Source: Insolitispirillum peregrinum (GTDB lineage Bacteria > Pseudomonadota > Alphaproteobacteria > Rhodospirillales > Rhodospirillaceae). From it: a stretch of 64,000 nt of DNA. Below are positions 42,501 to 50,822 of this stretch, piece by piece. The DNA lies in assembly GCF_042665255.1 (NCBI RefSeq), contig NZ_JBHTCD010000026.1, one strand, 5' to 3'. How positions within the stretch are numbered: position 1 is the first letter of the stretch; the number at the start of each line of letters is the position of its first letter. Below the pieces are notes generated by a model. It did no database searches, had not been told where the DNA came from, and worked only from the letters and a program-made list of their open reading frames with translations. A program made the position numbers and the translations under genes.

Positions 42501-45500
42501 ACGTCATCGCTGCCTGCATCGGCTGTGCTGTCTCCGCCATAATAGACGTCATGACTGCTGCTGCCCGATGCTGCGACAAAGGTGTCGTCACCCGCCCCAC
42601 CAGACAGCGTATCACTGCCACCATTGCCATACAGGGTGTCGTCGCCCTCATCACCGAACAGCTCGTCGCTTGCCATTCCGCCATAGAGGGTATCGTTCCC
42701 GGCGCCGCCGTGCAGATTGTCCTCGTCGGCCCCGATGTTGGTGACACTGCCACCGTAGATCTCATCATCACCGCTGCCGCCAAAGATGACGTCTTCATCC
42801 AGGCCACCATAAATCGTCTGACCACCGGCATAGCCAACGATGACATCCATCCCGCTGGTCCCGCTGACGGTGGCCGTATTCTGTTCGATCAGCGTCATCA
42901 CATAACCGGTCGGGTCTTTCAGGGTATCAACCCCTGCCCCGGCCAGAATGGTCAGATTGGCCACGCCATCATCATATTCGACAATCAGGTTCCCGGCAGC
43001 GTCGTGGTACAGCCGGGTATTGACGTCCTCGTCAAGATCAGCCAGCGACAGGGTATCCGACCCCGATCCGTCGCTGATGGTGTCATTGCCCGTTCCCTGC
43101 CAGATGTAGGTATCGTCCCCGGCTCCCCCCATCAGGACATCATTACCGCTACCATCCTTGAAGGTATCGGCCAGCGCGGACCCGATGATGGTCTCAAAAT
43201 TCCTGACCAGATCGGTGTTGCCGAACTGGTCGGTAACGGTGGCATATCCCGTCCCGCTCAGCGCAGAAAGGTTTACCGAGATACCCTGGGTGCCGGTCTC
43301 GCTGTACGACAGGACATCATTGCCCGATCCGCCATCCAGGGTGTCGTTTCCAGCCCCGCCATACAGCGTGTCATCGCCCGTCCCGCCATCCAGCTCGTTG
43401 TTTCCGGCGCTACCATAGAGAATGTCGTTCCCGGCACCGCCCTCCATGTCATCGTCAGCCGTTGACTCTGCGCCACTGCGGGTCGAGGCCGCATACAGCA
43501 CATCATCGCCGCTGCCCCCAAAAATGATATCCTTGCCAGCCAGCCCGTACAGGGTCTGTCCGGTATGGTACCCGACAATCAGGTCGTCACCGGTAGTCCC
43601 GCTGACCGTGGTATCGGTATTTTCGATCAGGGTCAGCGTCTCGCCGTCAGGGATGATCACCAGTTCGATGCTGCTACCCGCCTGAATGGTCAGGGAGCTG
43701 CTGGCACTGGAGGTCACCACAAGATTGCCGCTGCTGTCATGCTGGATCGAGCCGACCTGCGCACTGTCCAGCAGGCCCAGCGACAACACGTCGGCAGTGC
43801 CACCCGTATCAATCACCGTATCGTTGCCCAGGGCGATCCAGGTATAGGTATCGCTGCCCAACCCTCCCTGAAAGACCTGACTGTCAGCCCCATCCCTGAA
43901 GCTGTCAGCCAGGGATGATCCGATGATCGTCTCGAAATTCTTCACCTGATCCGAATTGCCGAACTGGTCGGTGACCGTTGCGTATCCGGCTCCGTTCACC
44001 GAGCCGAGATCAACAAAGATGCCTTGCGTGCCAGTGACGCTGTACGACAGGGTATCGCTGCCATCGCCGCCATCAAGCACGTNNNNNNNNNNNNNNNNNN
44101 NNNNNNNNNNNNNNNNNNNNNNNNNNNNNNNNNNNNNNNNNNNNNNNNNNNNNNNNNNNNNNNNNNNNNNNNNNNNNNNNNTGCCGCTGCTGTCATGGGA
44201 CAACGACGAAATCAGGTCGCCATCAAGCAGGTCCAGTGACAGCACATCGGTGGTGCCGCCGGTATCGGTCACCGTGTCGGTGCCCAGGCCGCTCCACACA
44301 TAGGTATCGCTGCCCAGCCCGCCCTGCAGGACCTGATTCCCCGCCCCGTCGGTAAAGCTGTCAGCCAGGGATGATCCGATGATCGTCTCGAAATTCTTCA
44401 CCCGGTCGGTATTGCCGAACTGGTCGGTGACCGTTGCGTATCCGGCTCCGTTCACCGAGCCGAGATCAACCGAGACCCCCTGGGTGCCGGTGGCGCTGTA
44501 CGACAGGGTGTCATTGCCATCCCCGCCATCGAGCACATCATTGCCCGCCCCCCCGTCCAGCACATCGTTTCCGGTACCGCCTTCGAGGGTATCATTACCC
44601 GCCCCGCCGCTCAGACTGTTGGCATCACTGTTGCCAATGATGGTGTCATTGCCTGAACCGCCAACCACATGCTCGATGCCATACAGCCGGTCAACACCGA
44701 TATCGGTTCCACTGGCAACACCATAGGCCGTCTGCAGCCCGCTGGCCCCTTGCAGCTTGACCGAAATGCTGTTGGTCGCACTGCTATAAATCAACAGGTC
44801 GTTGCTGCCGGTATCGGTTCCGTCGGCCTCGCCGCCATAATAGACGTCGTTGCCTTCCCCCGAACCACCAACCAGCGTATCGTCCCCGGCACCGCCGATC
44901 AGGGTGTCATTGCCAGCATTGCTCTGCAGGCGGTCGTTGCCCCCACCGCCGTCAATGGTGTCATTCCCCGAGCCGGTGGTGATGGTGTTAGCGCTGCTGT
45001 CGCCAACGATGGAATAGTTCGCGCTGGATGATGCCACCGAATAGGGCGTCGTCCCCGTCACCGTCTCGTTGACAACCGTCGTGGACGAAGAGGTCGTCGA
45101 CCCCAACGCGGTGTGTCCCGACAGACTGTTGTCGGTCGTCCCGCTGATGATCGCCTGGATCACCGACGTCAACAACGACCCGGTGCCACCAGAGGTCACC
45201 GTGATGGTCCCGCTGCCGCCAGTTACGGTGGCCACCGTCTGCAAAGCTGAACTGGTCAGGGTCTCGGTCACGGTCACGGTTTGCGACAGGGTGACCTTTA
45301 CCGTCTCGCTCGTCGGACTGTTGTCATTGGCCTGCGTGGACGTACTGTTTTCCGACGGGCTGTTGTGGCTGTCTTGCTGCGAGTTGTCCGGTGTGCTGTT
45401 CAGCGGCGTGGAATTGTACTGACTGCTTGACGGCGCGGTGCTGTCAATGAACGGGGACACCGAGCCGTGCGACGGCAGCAGGCTGAAGGATTCGCCGAAC

Positions 45501-46375
45501 AGGGTGTGGAAATCCTGCGCCGACAGGGTAAAGGCGATGCTCTGGCCGCTGCCAAAGCTCAAGCCGTTCATCGGAATGTTCAGCGCCATCACCTGCCCGT
45601 TGGGCAACATGACGTTGATTTCACCAACGGTACCACTGGGGTCGGGGATCAGGATCACCCGCAGGTCGGACTGGTCATCGGCATTGACGCCAACGGAGCC
45701 CGACGTCCCGCGAATCCCGATGGTTGCCACCGGGGTACTGACCGTCATCGCATCCGGGCCAGCCTTGGCAACCTGCCCCGACACAAACGAAAAGGTCCCC
45801 GACAACAGCGAGAATTTCGAACTGCCATCCCCGCCCGCCGGATCATAAATCATCTCGTCGAGGACCATTTTCGCCTTGGCTCCCAGCGAAAATTCGGTGC
45901 CATCGACAAAGGTGATCCCCACGCCGCCATCATCACTGCTGACCAGCAGATCGCCTTCAAAGACCGGGTCTCCGGCCTTCAGGGTCGCGGTGGTGCCATC
46001 GGCATGCTGGACGGTTACGATTCCCTTGACCTGCTGCACGGTCCCGATCGGGGGGGATGCCTGTGCCAGCTGGGGTGCGCCATCGGCAGCCACCTGCGCC
46101 GGTGCCAACGGACCGGCCAGCCGGGTCGCCAGTGCCCCGGACAGTTCGCCATGACCATCCGCCGCCGTCAGCGATGGAGCCGGGTCCATCGAGAAAAAGC
46201 CGCGAACCACATACTGGTGTCCGTCAGGCGCAGAAATGACAAGGTCTGCCCCCGCCCGGCTGTATGACCCCTCGGTCATCACATCCAGAGACGGCAGAAC
46301 CGCCTTGCCGTCATGCAGACCGATCACTGATCCGGTCTGCCCCACGCCCGCCATCGCCCCAGTGCCAAGAGACAT
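39557..46375 (-). CDS. Giant FecR-domain RTX (hemolysin-type Ca2+-binding repeat) protein
   Basis: About 2272 residues as assembled, including 33 unknown residues at the 99-N gap (44083-44181). N-terminal 110 residues without a Sec signal; a FecR-like domain at about 115-230 (GDLLVSSDDGGVGITFVDGT, MTVSTPVATIGIRGTSG); a Ser/Thr-rich linker (about 310-380); then many RTX nonapeptide blocks (GGxGNDxLxGG) interspersed with near-identical modules (VDLGSVNGAGYATVTDQFGN) and a C-terminal secretion region. RTX tails bind Ca2+ outside the cell and are exported by type I systems; no ABC/HlyD/TolC genes lie in the window. Likely an adhesin or surface protein. Start ATG 46375 follows GAGGG. Confidence 0.88.
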   Translation of the reverse strand: MSLGTGAMAGVGQTGSVIGLHDGKAVLPSLDVMTEGSYSRAGADLVISAPDGHQYVVRGFFSMDPAPSLTAADGHGELSGALATRLAGPLAPAQVAADGAPQLAQASPPIGTVQQVKGIVTVQHADGTTATLKAGDPVFEGDLLVSSDDGGVGITFVDGTEFSLGAKAKMVLDEMIYDPAGGDGSSKFSLLSGTFSFVSGQVAKAGPDAMTVSTPVATIGIRGTSGSVGVNADDQSDLRVILIPDPSGTVGEINVMLPNGQVMALNIPMNGLSFGSGQSIAFTLSAQDFHTLFGESFSLLPSHGSVSPFIDSTAPSSSQYNSTPLNSTPDNSQQDSHNSPSENSTSTQANDNSPTSETVKVTLSQTVTVTETLTSSALQTVATVTGGSGTITVTSGGTGSLLTSVIQAIISGTTDNSLSGHTALGSTTSSSTTVVNETVTGTTPYSVASSSANYSIVGDSSANTITTGSGNDTIDGGGGNDRLQSNAGNDTLIGGAGDDTLVGGSGEGNDVYYGGEADGTDTGSNDLLIYSSATNSISVKLQGASGLQTAYGVASGTDIGVDRLYGIEHVVGGSGNDTIIGNSDANSLSGGAGNDTLEGGTGNDVLDGGAGNDVLDGGDGNDTLSYSATGTQGVSVDLGSVNGAGYATVTDQFGNTDRVKNFETIIGSSLADSFTDGAGNQVLQGGLGSDTYVWSGLGTDTVTDTGGTTDVLSLDLLDGDLISSLSHDSSGXXXXXXXXXXXXXXXXXXXXXXXXXXXXXXXXXXVLDGGDGSDTLSYSVTGTQGIFVDLGSVNGAGYATVTDQFGNSDQVKNFETIIGSSLADSFRDGADSQVFQGGLGSDTYTWIALGNDTVIDTGGTADVLSLGLLDSAQVGSIQHDSSGNLVVTSSASSSLTIQAGSSIELVIIPDGETLTLIENTDTTVSGTTGDDLIVGYHTGQTLYGLAGKDIIFGGSGDDVLYAASTRSGAESTADDDMEGGAGNDILYGSAGNNELDGGTGDDTLYGGAGNDTLDGGSGNDVLSYSETGTQGISVNLSALSGTGYATVTDQFGNTDLVRNFETIIGSALADTFKDGSGNDVLMGGAGDDTYIWQGTGNDTISDGSGSDTLSLADLDEDVNTRLYHDAAGNLIVEYDDGVANLTILAGAGVDTLKDPTGYVMTLIEQNTATVSGTSGMDVIVGYAGGQTIYGGLDEDVIFGGSGDDEIYGGSVTNIGADEDNLHGGAGNDTLYGGMASDELFGDEGDDTLYGNGGSDTLSGGAGDDTFVAASGSSSHDVYYGGDSTADAGSDDVLDLRLIGSGVTVTLNGASAGFVSGTDVGSDTLYGIEHVWGSDGNDSLTGDSNDNTLKGRDGDDTLKGGAGDNVLDGGAGSDTASYAGATGDLTVNLVSGTVTGGYGGTDTLSSIENLILGSGDDQVTDDSGDNSIQDTGGDDTYFWSGSGTDTIDEQSGNDLLSLENISAGTTITIERNADGNILLTAGNSGTLELIAGDSSVETLKMQDGTTYGLVERGNGGDGDEIVVASYTGDELYGHAGVDIMLGSAGDDTLYAGGSDNDSSDTGNDTLIGGAGNDELHGNYGNNVLRDGAGNDALLGGNGDDTYVWSGDGDDTIADVSGSDVIDLRSLDSAKTLGMGYDSRGDLVFTYDGTETLTWDNTVLNTAFGHKAPSLILMPDGSTISVFSSADSVWFGTEDGELMLGRNTNDSVTQTIYGAEGTDTIHGSAYRDVIYAGLSVNDADDTGNDLLFGGAGDDTVYGNAGNNTIRGDGGDDFLYGGTGDDVYVYGSAPFGSDWISDTEGTNVIDVQQSDATLYRMAIDGTDLILSYDSLTTNAIYIVDFTNTSTVKTYVTADGTYILRDNDTSAADDMAVIHDDQTLVWDASDGNDMLYLNAIHSSATIYLGNGDDALYTSPLTSLSFASLDGGSGTDILHVNLIGQDLTGVTITNMEGMVLADYVTSVQTTWDLANQLSTVGTIYTGSVVWEMTGTGTLDLSDITFDLGNSSLFSTSITDGSGSDSADTITGSSYDDTFSLWAGDDLVSGGAGDDQLRIKSDLIANQSITFDGGAGTNDEITFQDINSALTVTYTDTATATITQNGTTGASVSVGDVEMITGSSAGDTFIGSSGSDFMDGYFGSDTLTGGGGADIFGYTTYASLSEAKGAGTDLITDWGSDDTIALSYINNSNTIFDVWDDASTASGLHYGEGTTALSSTALNVGSGAGIYVAYDSGSGDSTVWYSDDLGSASIANSYQIAVLDNTDLSQISASNFTNENAL
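44083..44181. other. Assembly gap (99 N) inside the RTX gene
   Basis: A run of 99 N, which keeps the reading frame. It falls between two copies of a long repeat module, the usual place for repeat collapse. Confidence 0.99.
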
Positions 46376-46517
46376 CGTACCCTCTGCAGCTTGATCTGTT
46401 TCAGGGAAAGCCTTCCCCACCACACGGGCTCGTCAGCCTTTCCAGCAGCGCACGTGTGCAAATACTTCTATCGAAGGGCGAGGGTTCCCTCAATGACGAG
46501 AATCACAAAAGGGCTTT

Positions 46518-46853
46518 TCAGCCATGATGATGACAAACGCGCAACACTTCCAGCAAGGGCGGCAAGGCCGGACAGTCTTGCGCGCAGACCGACATCTGCC
46601 ACACCAGATCCGAGGTCAGGTCCACCAGCGCCGGGTAATCACCAGCCCCCAGAGCCTGCTGAAAGGGCGCCATGGCCGGAACAAGGCAGCAGGGGCTCCC
46701 CTGGTACCCTCCGCCGTGTACCGTGGTTTTGTGCAGCAGGTGCTTGAGGTAGGCTGCGGTAAAATCGCACACCTGCCCCGGTTCCTGTGCGTCTTGTCGG
46801 GGCGCAGGATGCGGACGGTCATGGTCGTAGAGAGGGCAATGTCCGGATACCAT
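46518..46853 (-). CDS. Hypothetical Cys/His-rich small protein
   Basis: A 111-residue protein, unrecognised, with seven cysteines and a histidine-rich end (GHCPLYDHDRPH near the start, SPCCLVPAM in the middle, SVCAQDCPALPP and VCHHHG at the end). Composition suggests metal binding (inference). ATG 46853 has GGGGGAA upstream. It lies between the RTX gene start and the Bcr/CflA gene; an antisense frame also spans the region, but this one has better amino-acid composition and Shine-Dalgarno. Confidence 0.45.
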   Translation of the reverse strand: MVSGHCPLYDHDRPHPAPRQDAQEPGQVCDFTAAYLKHLLHKTTVHGGGYQGSPCCLVPAMAPFQQALGAGDYPALVDLTSDLVWQMSVCAQDCPALPPLLEVLRVCHHHG

Positions 46854-47075
46854 CAGTTTTTCCCCCAAACCCCTCAGCACCCAACGCCATCATCGCAGAT
46901 TTTCTCCTGCCAGAACCAGCAGAAAGCCCTGGCTGTGGATGATACAAAAGGCCTGTCCCCCGGATCAGGGGGCTGGTCAGGACTCCGGGAACCCCCTATG
47001 TAAAGCTCATCTGTACCACAGAGTACGCTTTTCCCGGCCCGCCCGGCCCCATGTCACTCAGCAAGGTTCCCTTCG

Positions 47076-48293
47076 ATGCGCCGCCCCTCCCCCCGCTCGC
47101 TGGCCGTCGCGGCCCTGCTGACCGTTCTGTCAGCCTATGGTCCGATTTCGACCGATGTCTACCTGCCATCCCTGCCCGACATGATGCGCGTCTTCAATGC
47201 CTCGGTCAGCGAGGTCCAGATGACCCTGTCGGTGTTCATCACCGGTCTGGCCGTCGGCATGCTGGTCCATGGCCCGCTGTCTGATCGTTATGGGCGGCGC
47301 AGCGTGTTGCTGATCGGGGGGGTGATTTACTGCCTTGGCTCGCTGGCCTGTCTGTTCGCCCCATCCATTGGCTGGTTGATCGCCGGGCGTTTTGTGCAGG
47401 CCATTGGTGCCTGTGCCGGTCCGGTGGTGGCCCGCGCCGTGGTGCGGGATGTTTATGACCGGCAGGACGCCGCCCGCCTGATGTCCTATATGGCCTCGGC
47501 AGTCGCGCTGGCCCCGGCCATCGGCCCCCTGATTGGGGGCTGGCTGCACAGCGCCTTTGGCTGGCAGGCCAATTTCATGGCGATGGTGATATTCGGGGTG
47601 GTCGTCCTGCTCGCCAGCGCGCTGTTGCTGGAAGAAACCAACCAGCAGCGCAGCCCGCAGAGCATCCATCCCGGTCGCCAGTTGCTGTCCTATGGCCGCC
47701 TGCTGCGCTCACCGCTGTTCCTCGGTTACGGGCTGGTGATCGGCTTTACCTTCTCGGGCCTGTTCAGCTTTGTGTCCGGCGCAGCCTTTGTGGTCATCAG
47801 CCTGCTGGGGGTCAGCGAACACCACTTTGGTCTGGTCTTTGCCTGCGTGATTGCCGGGTTCATGAGCGGAGCCTTCACCTCTGGCCGCCTGTCGCACCGA
47901 TTGGGCTTGAAACGCACCATTGCCATCGGCTGCCTCGGGCTGGTGCTGTTCGGGGCCTGTGGTGCCCTGCTCGCCGCGATTGACGCCACCCATGCTCCCG
48001 GCCTGTGGGGGCTGGCATCGGTGGTTGCGCCCACCGCTGGCTATTTCTTCTGCTCGGCACTGGTGCTGCCCAACTCGACGGCCAGCGCCATGGTGCCCTA
48101 TGGAGCGGTAGCGGGCGCGGCCAGTGCCCTGCTGGGCTTCGTTCAGATGGCCATTGGAGCCATCGCCGGGGTGATCGTCGGCCTGCTGTTCAGTACCAGT
48201 GCCCTGCCACTGATGGCCCAGATTGCCGTCTGTGGCACGCTGGCCCTTGTGGCGTTCTTCGGGCTGGTTCACCGCCACGAAAAGGCCGTCTAG
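47076..48293 (+). CDS. Bcr/CflA family multidrug efflux MFS transporter
   Basis: A 405-residue 12-helix major facilitator of the drug:H+ antiporter-1 group. Hallmarks: AYGPISTDVYLPSLPDM in helix 1, the loop 2-3 motif GPLSDRYGRRSVLLIGG, and RAVVRDVYDRQDAARLMSY after helix 4, all typical of Bcr/CflA (bicyclomycin, sulfonamide or peptide export). Solitary gene; substrate not deducible. ATG 47076 is used; SD is weak (AAGG at about 47063). Confidence 0.94.
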   Translation: MRRPSPRSLAVAALLTVLSAYGPISTDVYLPSLPDMMRVFNASVSEVQMTLSVFITGLAVGMLVHGPLSDRYGRRSVLLIGGVIYCLGSLACLFAPSIGWLIAGRFVQAIGACAGPVVARAVVRDVYDRQDAARLMSYMASAVALAPAIGPLIGGWLHSAFGWQANFMAMVIFGVVVLLASALLLEETNQQRSPQSIHPGRQLLSYGRLLRSPLFLGYGLVIGFTFSGLFSFVSGAAFVVISLLGVSEHHFGLVFACVIAGFMSGAFTSGRLSHRLGLKRTIAIGCLGLVLFGACGALLAAIDATHAPGLWGLASVVAPTAGYFFCSALVLPNSTASAMVPYGAVAGAASALLGFVQMAIGAIAGVIVGLLFSTSALPLMAQIAVCGTLALVAFFGLVHRHEKAV

Positions 48294-48320
48294 GCCAGCG
48301 TGCGTTAAACCGGACGCCAC

Positions 48321-48371
48321 GGTACACGACAGTTGGTGGAGAATGGCGGACTGCCGTCCGCACCTGCCCGG
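48321..48371. repeat. Dispersed repeat, family D copy 2
   Basis: About 50 bp almost identical to the reverse complement of 2254-2304. Confidence 0.75.
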
Positions 48372-48527
48372 GGGACAAGGCCCCGGCGAGGTGTGGAGCA
48401 GCGCTCCACGTCCTTGTTTTCTTACTGTCGTGCACGATGACCTGACGCGGGCACGCTGGTTTAACCTTTTGTAAGACCGCAGTGATTTTGCGCTCACAGC
48501 TTTAACCCCGTCACCCCTTGCACACAT

Positions 48528-48562
48528 GAAAACGCCGTGGACAGCAAGCCATCCACGGCGTT
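48528..48562 (-). terminator. Terminator of the small hypothetical gene
   Basis: AACGCCGTGGA pairs perfectly with TCCACGGCGTT around a 10-nt loop; on the minus strand the stem is followed by TTTTC. Confidence 0.8.
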
Positions 48563-48608
48563 CAGCACACGACATGATGTCGACTCATTGCGGGCCAATC
48601 ACCCCATC

Positions 48609-48839
48609 TCAGTGATGGACGCGCGTCAGCCGTGCCTGTACGGCACGGATTTCAGCACACAGATTGTCCTTGGCAACGCCGTCGCTGACCATCAGCGAGC
48701 GGATCATCGGGTCTGCGAGCAATTCGCTCAGCGAAGGCTCTTCGTTGTCGGCATAACGGGCAATCGTCGCGGCTTTGGCCTGCAGGGCCGCCTGCGCGCG
48801 TTCCAGGGTACTGATCGACGTGTAACTGGCTTGGCTCAT
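48609..48839 (-). CDS. Small hypothetical helical protein
   Basis: A 76-residue acidic, helix-rich protein (SISTLERAQAALQAKAATIA, ELLADPMIRSLMVSDGVAKD). ATG 48839 is preceded by AGAGGA and the gene is followed by a good terminator, which together make it a convincing gene. No recognised domain; size and composition resemble small regulatory or phage-derived helper proteins, but nothing specific can be said. Confidence 0.65.
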   Translation of the reverse strand: MSQASYTSISTLERAQAALQAKAATIARYADNEEPSLSELLADPMIRSLMVSDGVAKDNLCAEIRAVQARLTRVHH

Positions 48840-49041
48840 GACCTGGTCCTCTCGTGGCAGTGAAAGGTCTGGATACAACACGAACTCTGTGAGCCACCTC
48901 GGTACGGTTTTAACGCCGTACCCTCCCCTGTCGTCTCGCCTTTACCTAGGCATTAAGGATGAGAAAGACAAGGGGCAGGCCCGCACAAATTTCAATGCTG
49001 TTCTATCCAGCCGCCCCGCCCTTGTCGGTGAGGGCCGTCAC

Positions 49042-49860
49042 TCAGCCACCATTTTGCGGCATCATTTGCGGAGCCAGCGACACCACGTCGCCGATCACCA
49101 CAATCGCGGGCGGCTCCAGCCCGGCCTCGGCGATCGCCTGATGCAATGTCCCCAGCGTCGCCTGCACCACCCGCTGACGTGGGGTGGTTGCCTCGGCAAT
49201 CGCGGCAGCGGGGGTATCGGCGCTGCGCCCTGCGGCCACCAGATTACTGGTAATTTGCGGTAAATGCTTGATTGCCATGTAGAAAACCACCACCGGCGAC
49301 GCCGCCAGCGCCGCCCAGTTCAGCGTGCAGGGCACCGTCCCGTCAGCCGAATGGCCGGTGGCAAAGGTCACCGCCGTATTGACATCCCGCGCCGTTGCCG
49401 GAATACCGGCATAGGCCAGTCCGCCAATCCCGGCGGTGATCCCCGGCACCACCCGAAAGGGGATTCCCGCCTGCGTCAGATCAACAGCTTCCTCCGCGCC
49501 GCGGCCAAACACGAACGGATCGCCCCCTTTCAGGCGCAGAACCCGCTTGCCCTGCCGGGCAAAATCAATCAGCGATTCGGTGATCGCCCGTTGCTGGGCG
49601 CTGGGCTTGCCGCCCCGCTTGCCGGCATAGACCAGCTCTGCCCCGGCCGGAGCCAGCCCAAGGATGCGCTCATCGACCAGCGCGTCATAGACCACCACAT
49701 CCGCCTGCATCAAACCGTGCGCGGCCAGCAAGGTCAGCAGCCCCGGATCGCCCGGCCCGGCCCCAACCAGCCAGACCCAACCCGGCAACAGCTGCGGCAG
49801 GTCACAGGGTGGCACCAGAGCGGGGCGCGTAACAGAAGCAGGCGGGGGAACAGCGGACAT
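49042..49860 (-). CDS. cobA: Uroporphyrinogen-III C-methyltransferase (SUMT)
   Basis: A 272-residue SAM-dependent methyltransferase that makes precorrin-2 for siroheme and cobalamin. Conserved parts: VWLVGAGPGDPGLLTLLA, VVVYDALVDERIL, YAGKRGGKPSAQQ, VLRLKGGDPFVFGRG and PGITAGIGGLAYAGIP. No fused CysG reductase domain. Queuosine (QueG) and AhcY in the window also depend on cobalamin or SAM metabolism. No other cob genes adjacent, so a siroheme role is equally likely. Confidence 0.95.
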   Translation of the reverse strand: MSAVPPPASVTRPALVPPCDLPQLLPGWVWLVGAGPGDPGLLTLLAAHGLMQADVVVYDALVDERILGLAPAGAELVYAGKRGGKPSAQQRAITESLIDFARQGKRVLRLKGGDPFVFGRGAEEAVDLTQAGIPFRVVPGITAGIGGLAYAGIPATARDVNTAVTFATGHSADGTVPCTLNWAALAASPVVVFYMAIKHLPQITSNLVAAGRSADTPAAAIAEATTPRQRVVQATLGTLHQAIAEAGLEPPAIVVIGDVVSLAPQMMPQNGG

Positions 49861-50057
49861 TTCGGCGACTCGATTTTTCAGGACACTCGGCTCGATCTTG
49901 CCATGGTTCTGCCATAGGAATCGGGAATGGTACAGAGCCGAGGCTTCCGGTACTGTGGCCGGACCCTGTTTTGCCCTCGGCCCTGACCATCGCGACGTGC
50001 GGGCCCCCGTGCGTCATGGTCACACCAATGGCCCTGTCTACAGTTCATGAGGTTTGC

Positions 50058-50651
50058 ATGTCGTCCGTCGCCCTTCGCCCGTCCCGCACTCCGTCCTCCC
50101 TCGCCCTGTCCCTGCTGGTGGTGGGCCTGACCTTCGTTGCTCCGGCCGCACAGGCGGATATCGACCTGCCGCTGGAAAGCCCGATCGTCCAGACCATGAT
50201 GTCCAACGACATGGCCAAGTTTGACCGCGCCCTGCGCACCGGCACCTCGCCGAACAGCGCCGACACCAAGGGCGAGCCCCTGCTGGTGCTGGCCGCCCGC
50301 AGCAACATGCCGCAGGCCGTCGACATCCTGTTGCAGCAAAGCGCCCGCGTTGATCAGGCTGACCCGAACGGGAACACTGCCCTGATGTGGGCGGCAGATC
50401 AGGGGCATGTGGAAATCATCCGCAAACTGCTGGCCGCCGGGGCGCAAGTGGATCGTCAAAACCGTCAGGGCGTCACCGCCCTGATGCGGGCGGCGGAGAA
50501 GAACAACGGCGCGGCGGTCGATGCCCTGCTGAAAGCCAAAGCCGACGTCTCGCTGACCGATCACACCGGGCGCGGTGCGCTGTCGTGGGCCAGGGAAAGC
50601 CGGTCGACGACCGTGGTTCGCCAACTGGAAGCCGCTGGCGCCACCGAATAG
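50058..50651 (+). CDS. Exported ankyrin-repeat protein
   Basis: A 197-residue protein with a signal peptide (LALSLLVVGLTFVAPAAQA, cleavage about residue 33) and four ankyrin repeats (TKGEPLLVLAARSNMPQAVD, PNGNTALMWAADQGHVEI, RQGVTALMRAAEKNNGAA, HTGRGALSWARESRST). Ankyrin proteins in the periplasm usually serve as binding scaffolds, for example with catalase partners. ATG 50058 follows GAGG. Divergent from the SUMT gene; partner unknown. Confidence 0.88.
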   Translation: MSSVALRPSRTPSSLALSLLVVGLTFVAPAAQADIDLPLESPIVQTMMSNDMAKFDRALRTGTSPNSADTKGEPLLVLAARSNMPQAVDILLQQSARVDQADPNGNTALMWAADQGHVEIIRKLLAAGAQVDRQNRQGVTALMRAAEKNNGAAVDALLKAKADVSLTDHTGRGALSWARESRSTTVVRQLEAAGATE

Positions 50652-50717
50652 CCCGGCCTGGACTCATCCCCCTGCCGAACGGCGCGTTCCGGCAGGGGGA
50701 GGGTAGCGCACGATGAC

Positions 50718-50822
50718 TAGAGCATTTTCCGTTCCCTCTGGATCACTTCAAATGCTCTAATCTCTTGTATTTTCAGCAAATACGTCGTCGCAGATGGCGC
50801 CATCTGCTCGGGATTTGCTCTA
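50718..50822. repeat. AGAGC-terminated composite palindromic element
   Basis: TAGAGCATTT (50718-50727) pairs with AAATGCTCTA (50750-50759); a second hairpin is formed by AGCAAAT/ATTTGCT (50775/50813) around the 18-bp perfect palindrome GCAGATGGCGCCATCTGC (50790-50807). The right end CTCTAG supplies the stop of the LuxR-type gene. Confidence 0.8.

Larger units (their letters stand above)
48294..48608. repeat. Convergent intergenic region with dispersed repeats
   Basis: Holds the family D copy 2 (48321-48371), a GTGGAGCAGCGCTCCAC palindrome near 48393-48409 related to one near 14931, a CAGCGTGCGTTAAACC sequence at 48297 echoed in reverse at about 48447-48466, and a terminator at 48528. No coding frame is credible here. 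Confidence 0.7.

Noticed and set aside
39779..43465. A 1228-codon open frame opposite the RTX gene
   Set aside because: It is the antisense of the repeated RTX sequence, which lacks stops on the other strand because of its GC-rich, repeated codons; composition is not protein-like and no start signal fits.
40000..45000. CRISPR-like periodic repeats
   Set aside because: The period comes from coding RTX nonapeptides; units vary in length and are not separated by unique spacers.
47709..48575. A 288-codon minus-strand frame over the Bcr/CflA gene end and intergenic repeats
   Set aside because: Its 5' part is dispersed repeat sequence and the rest is antisense to an obvious transporter.
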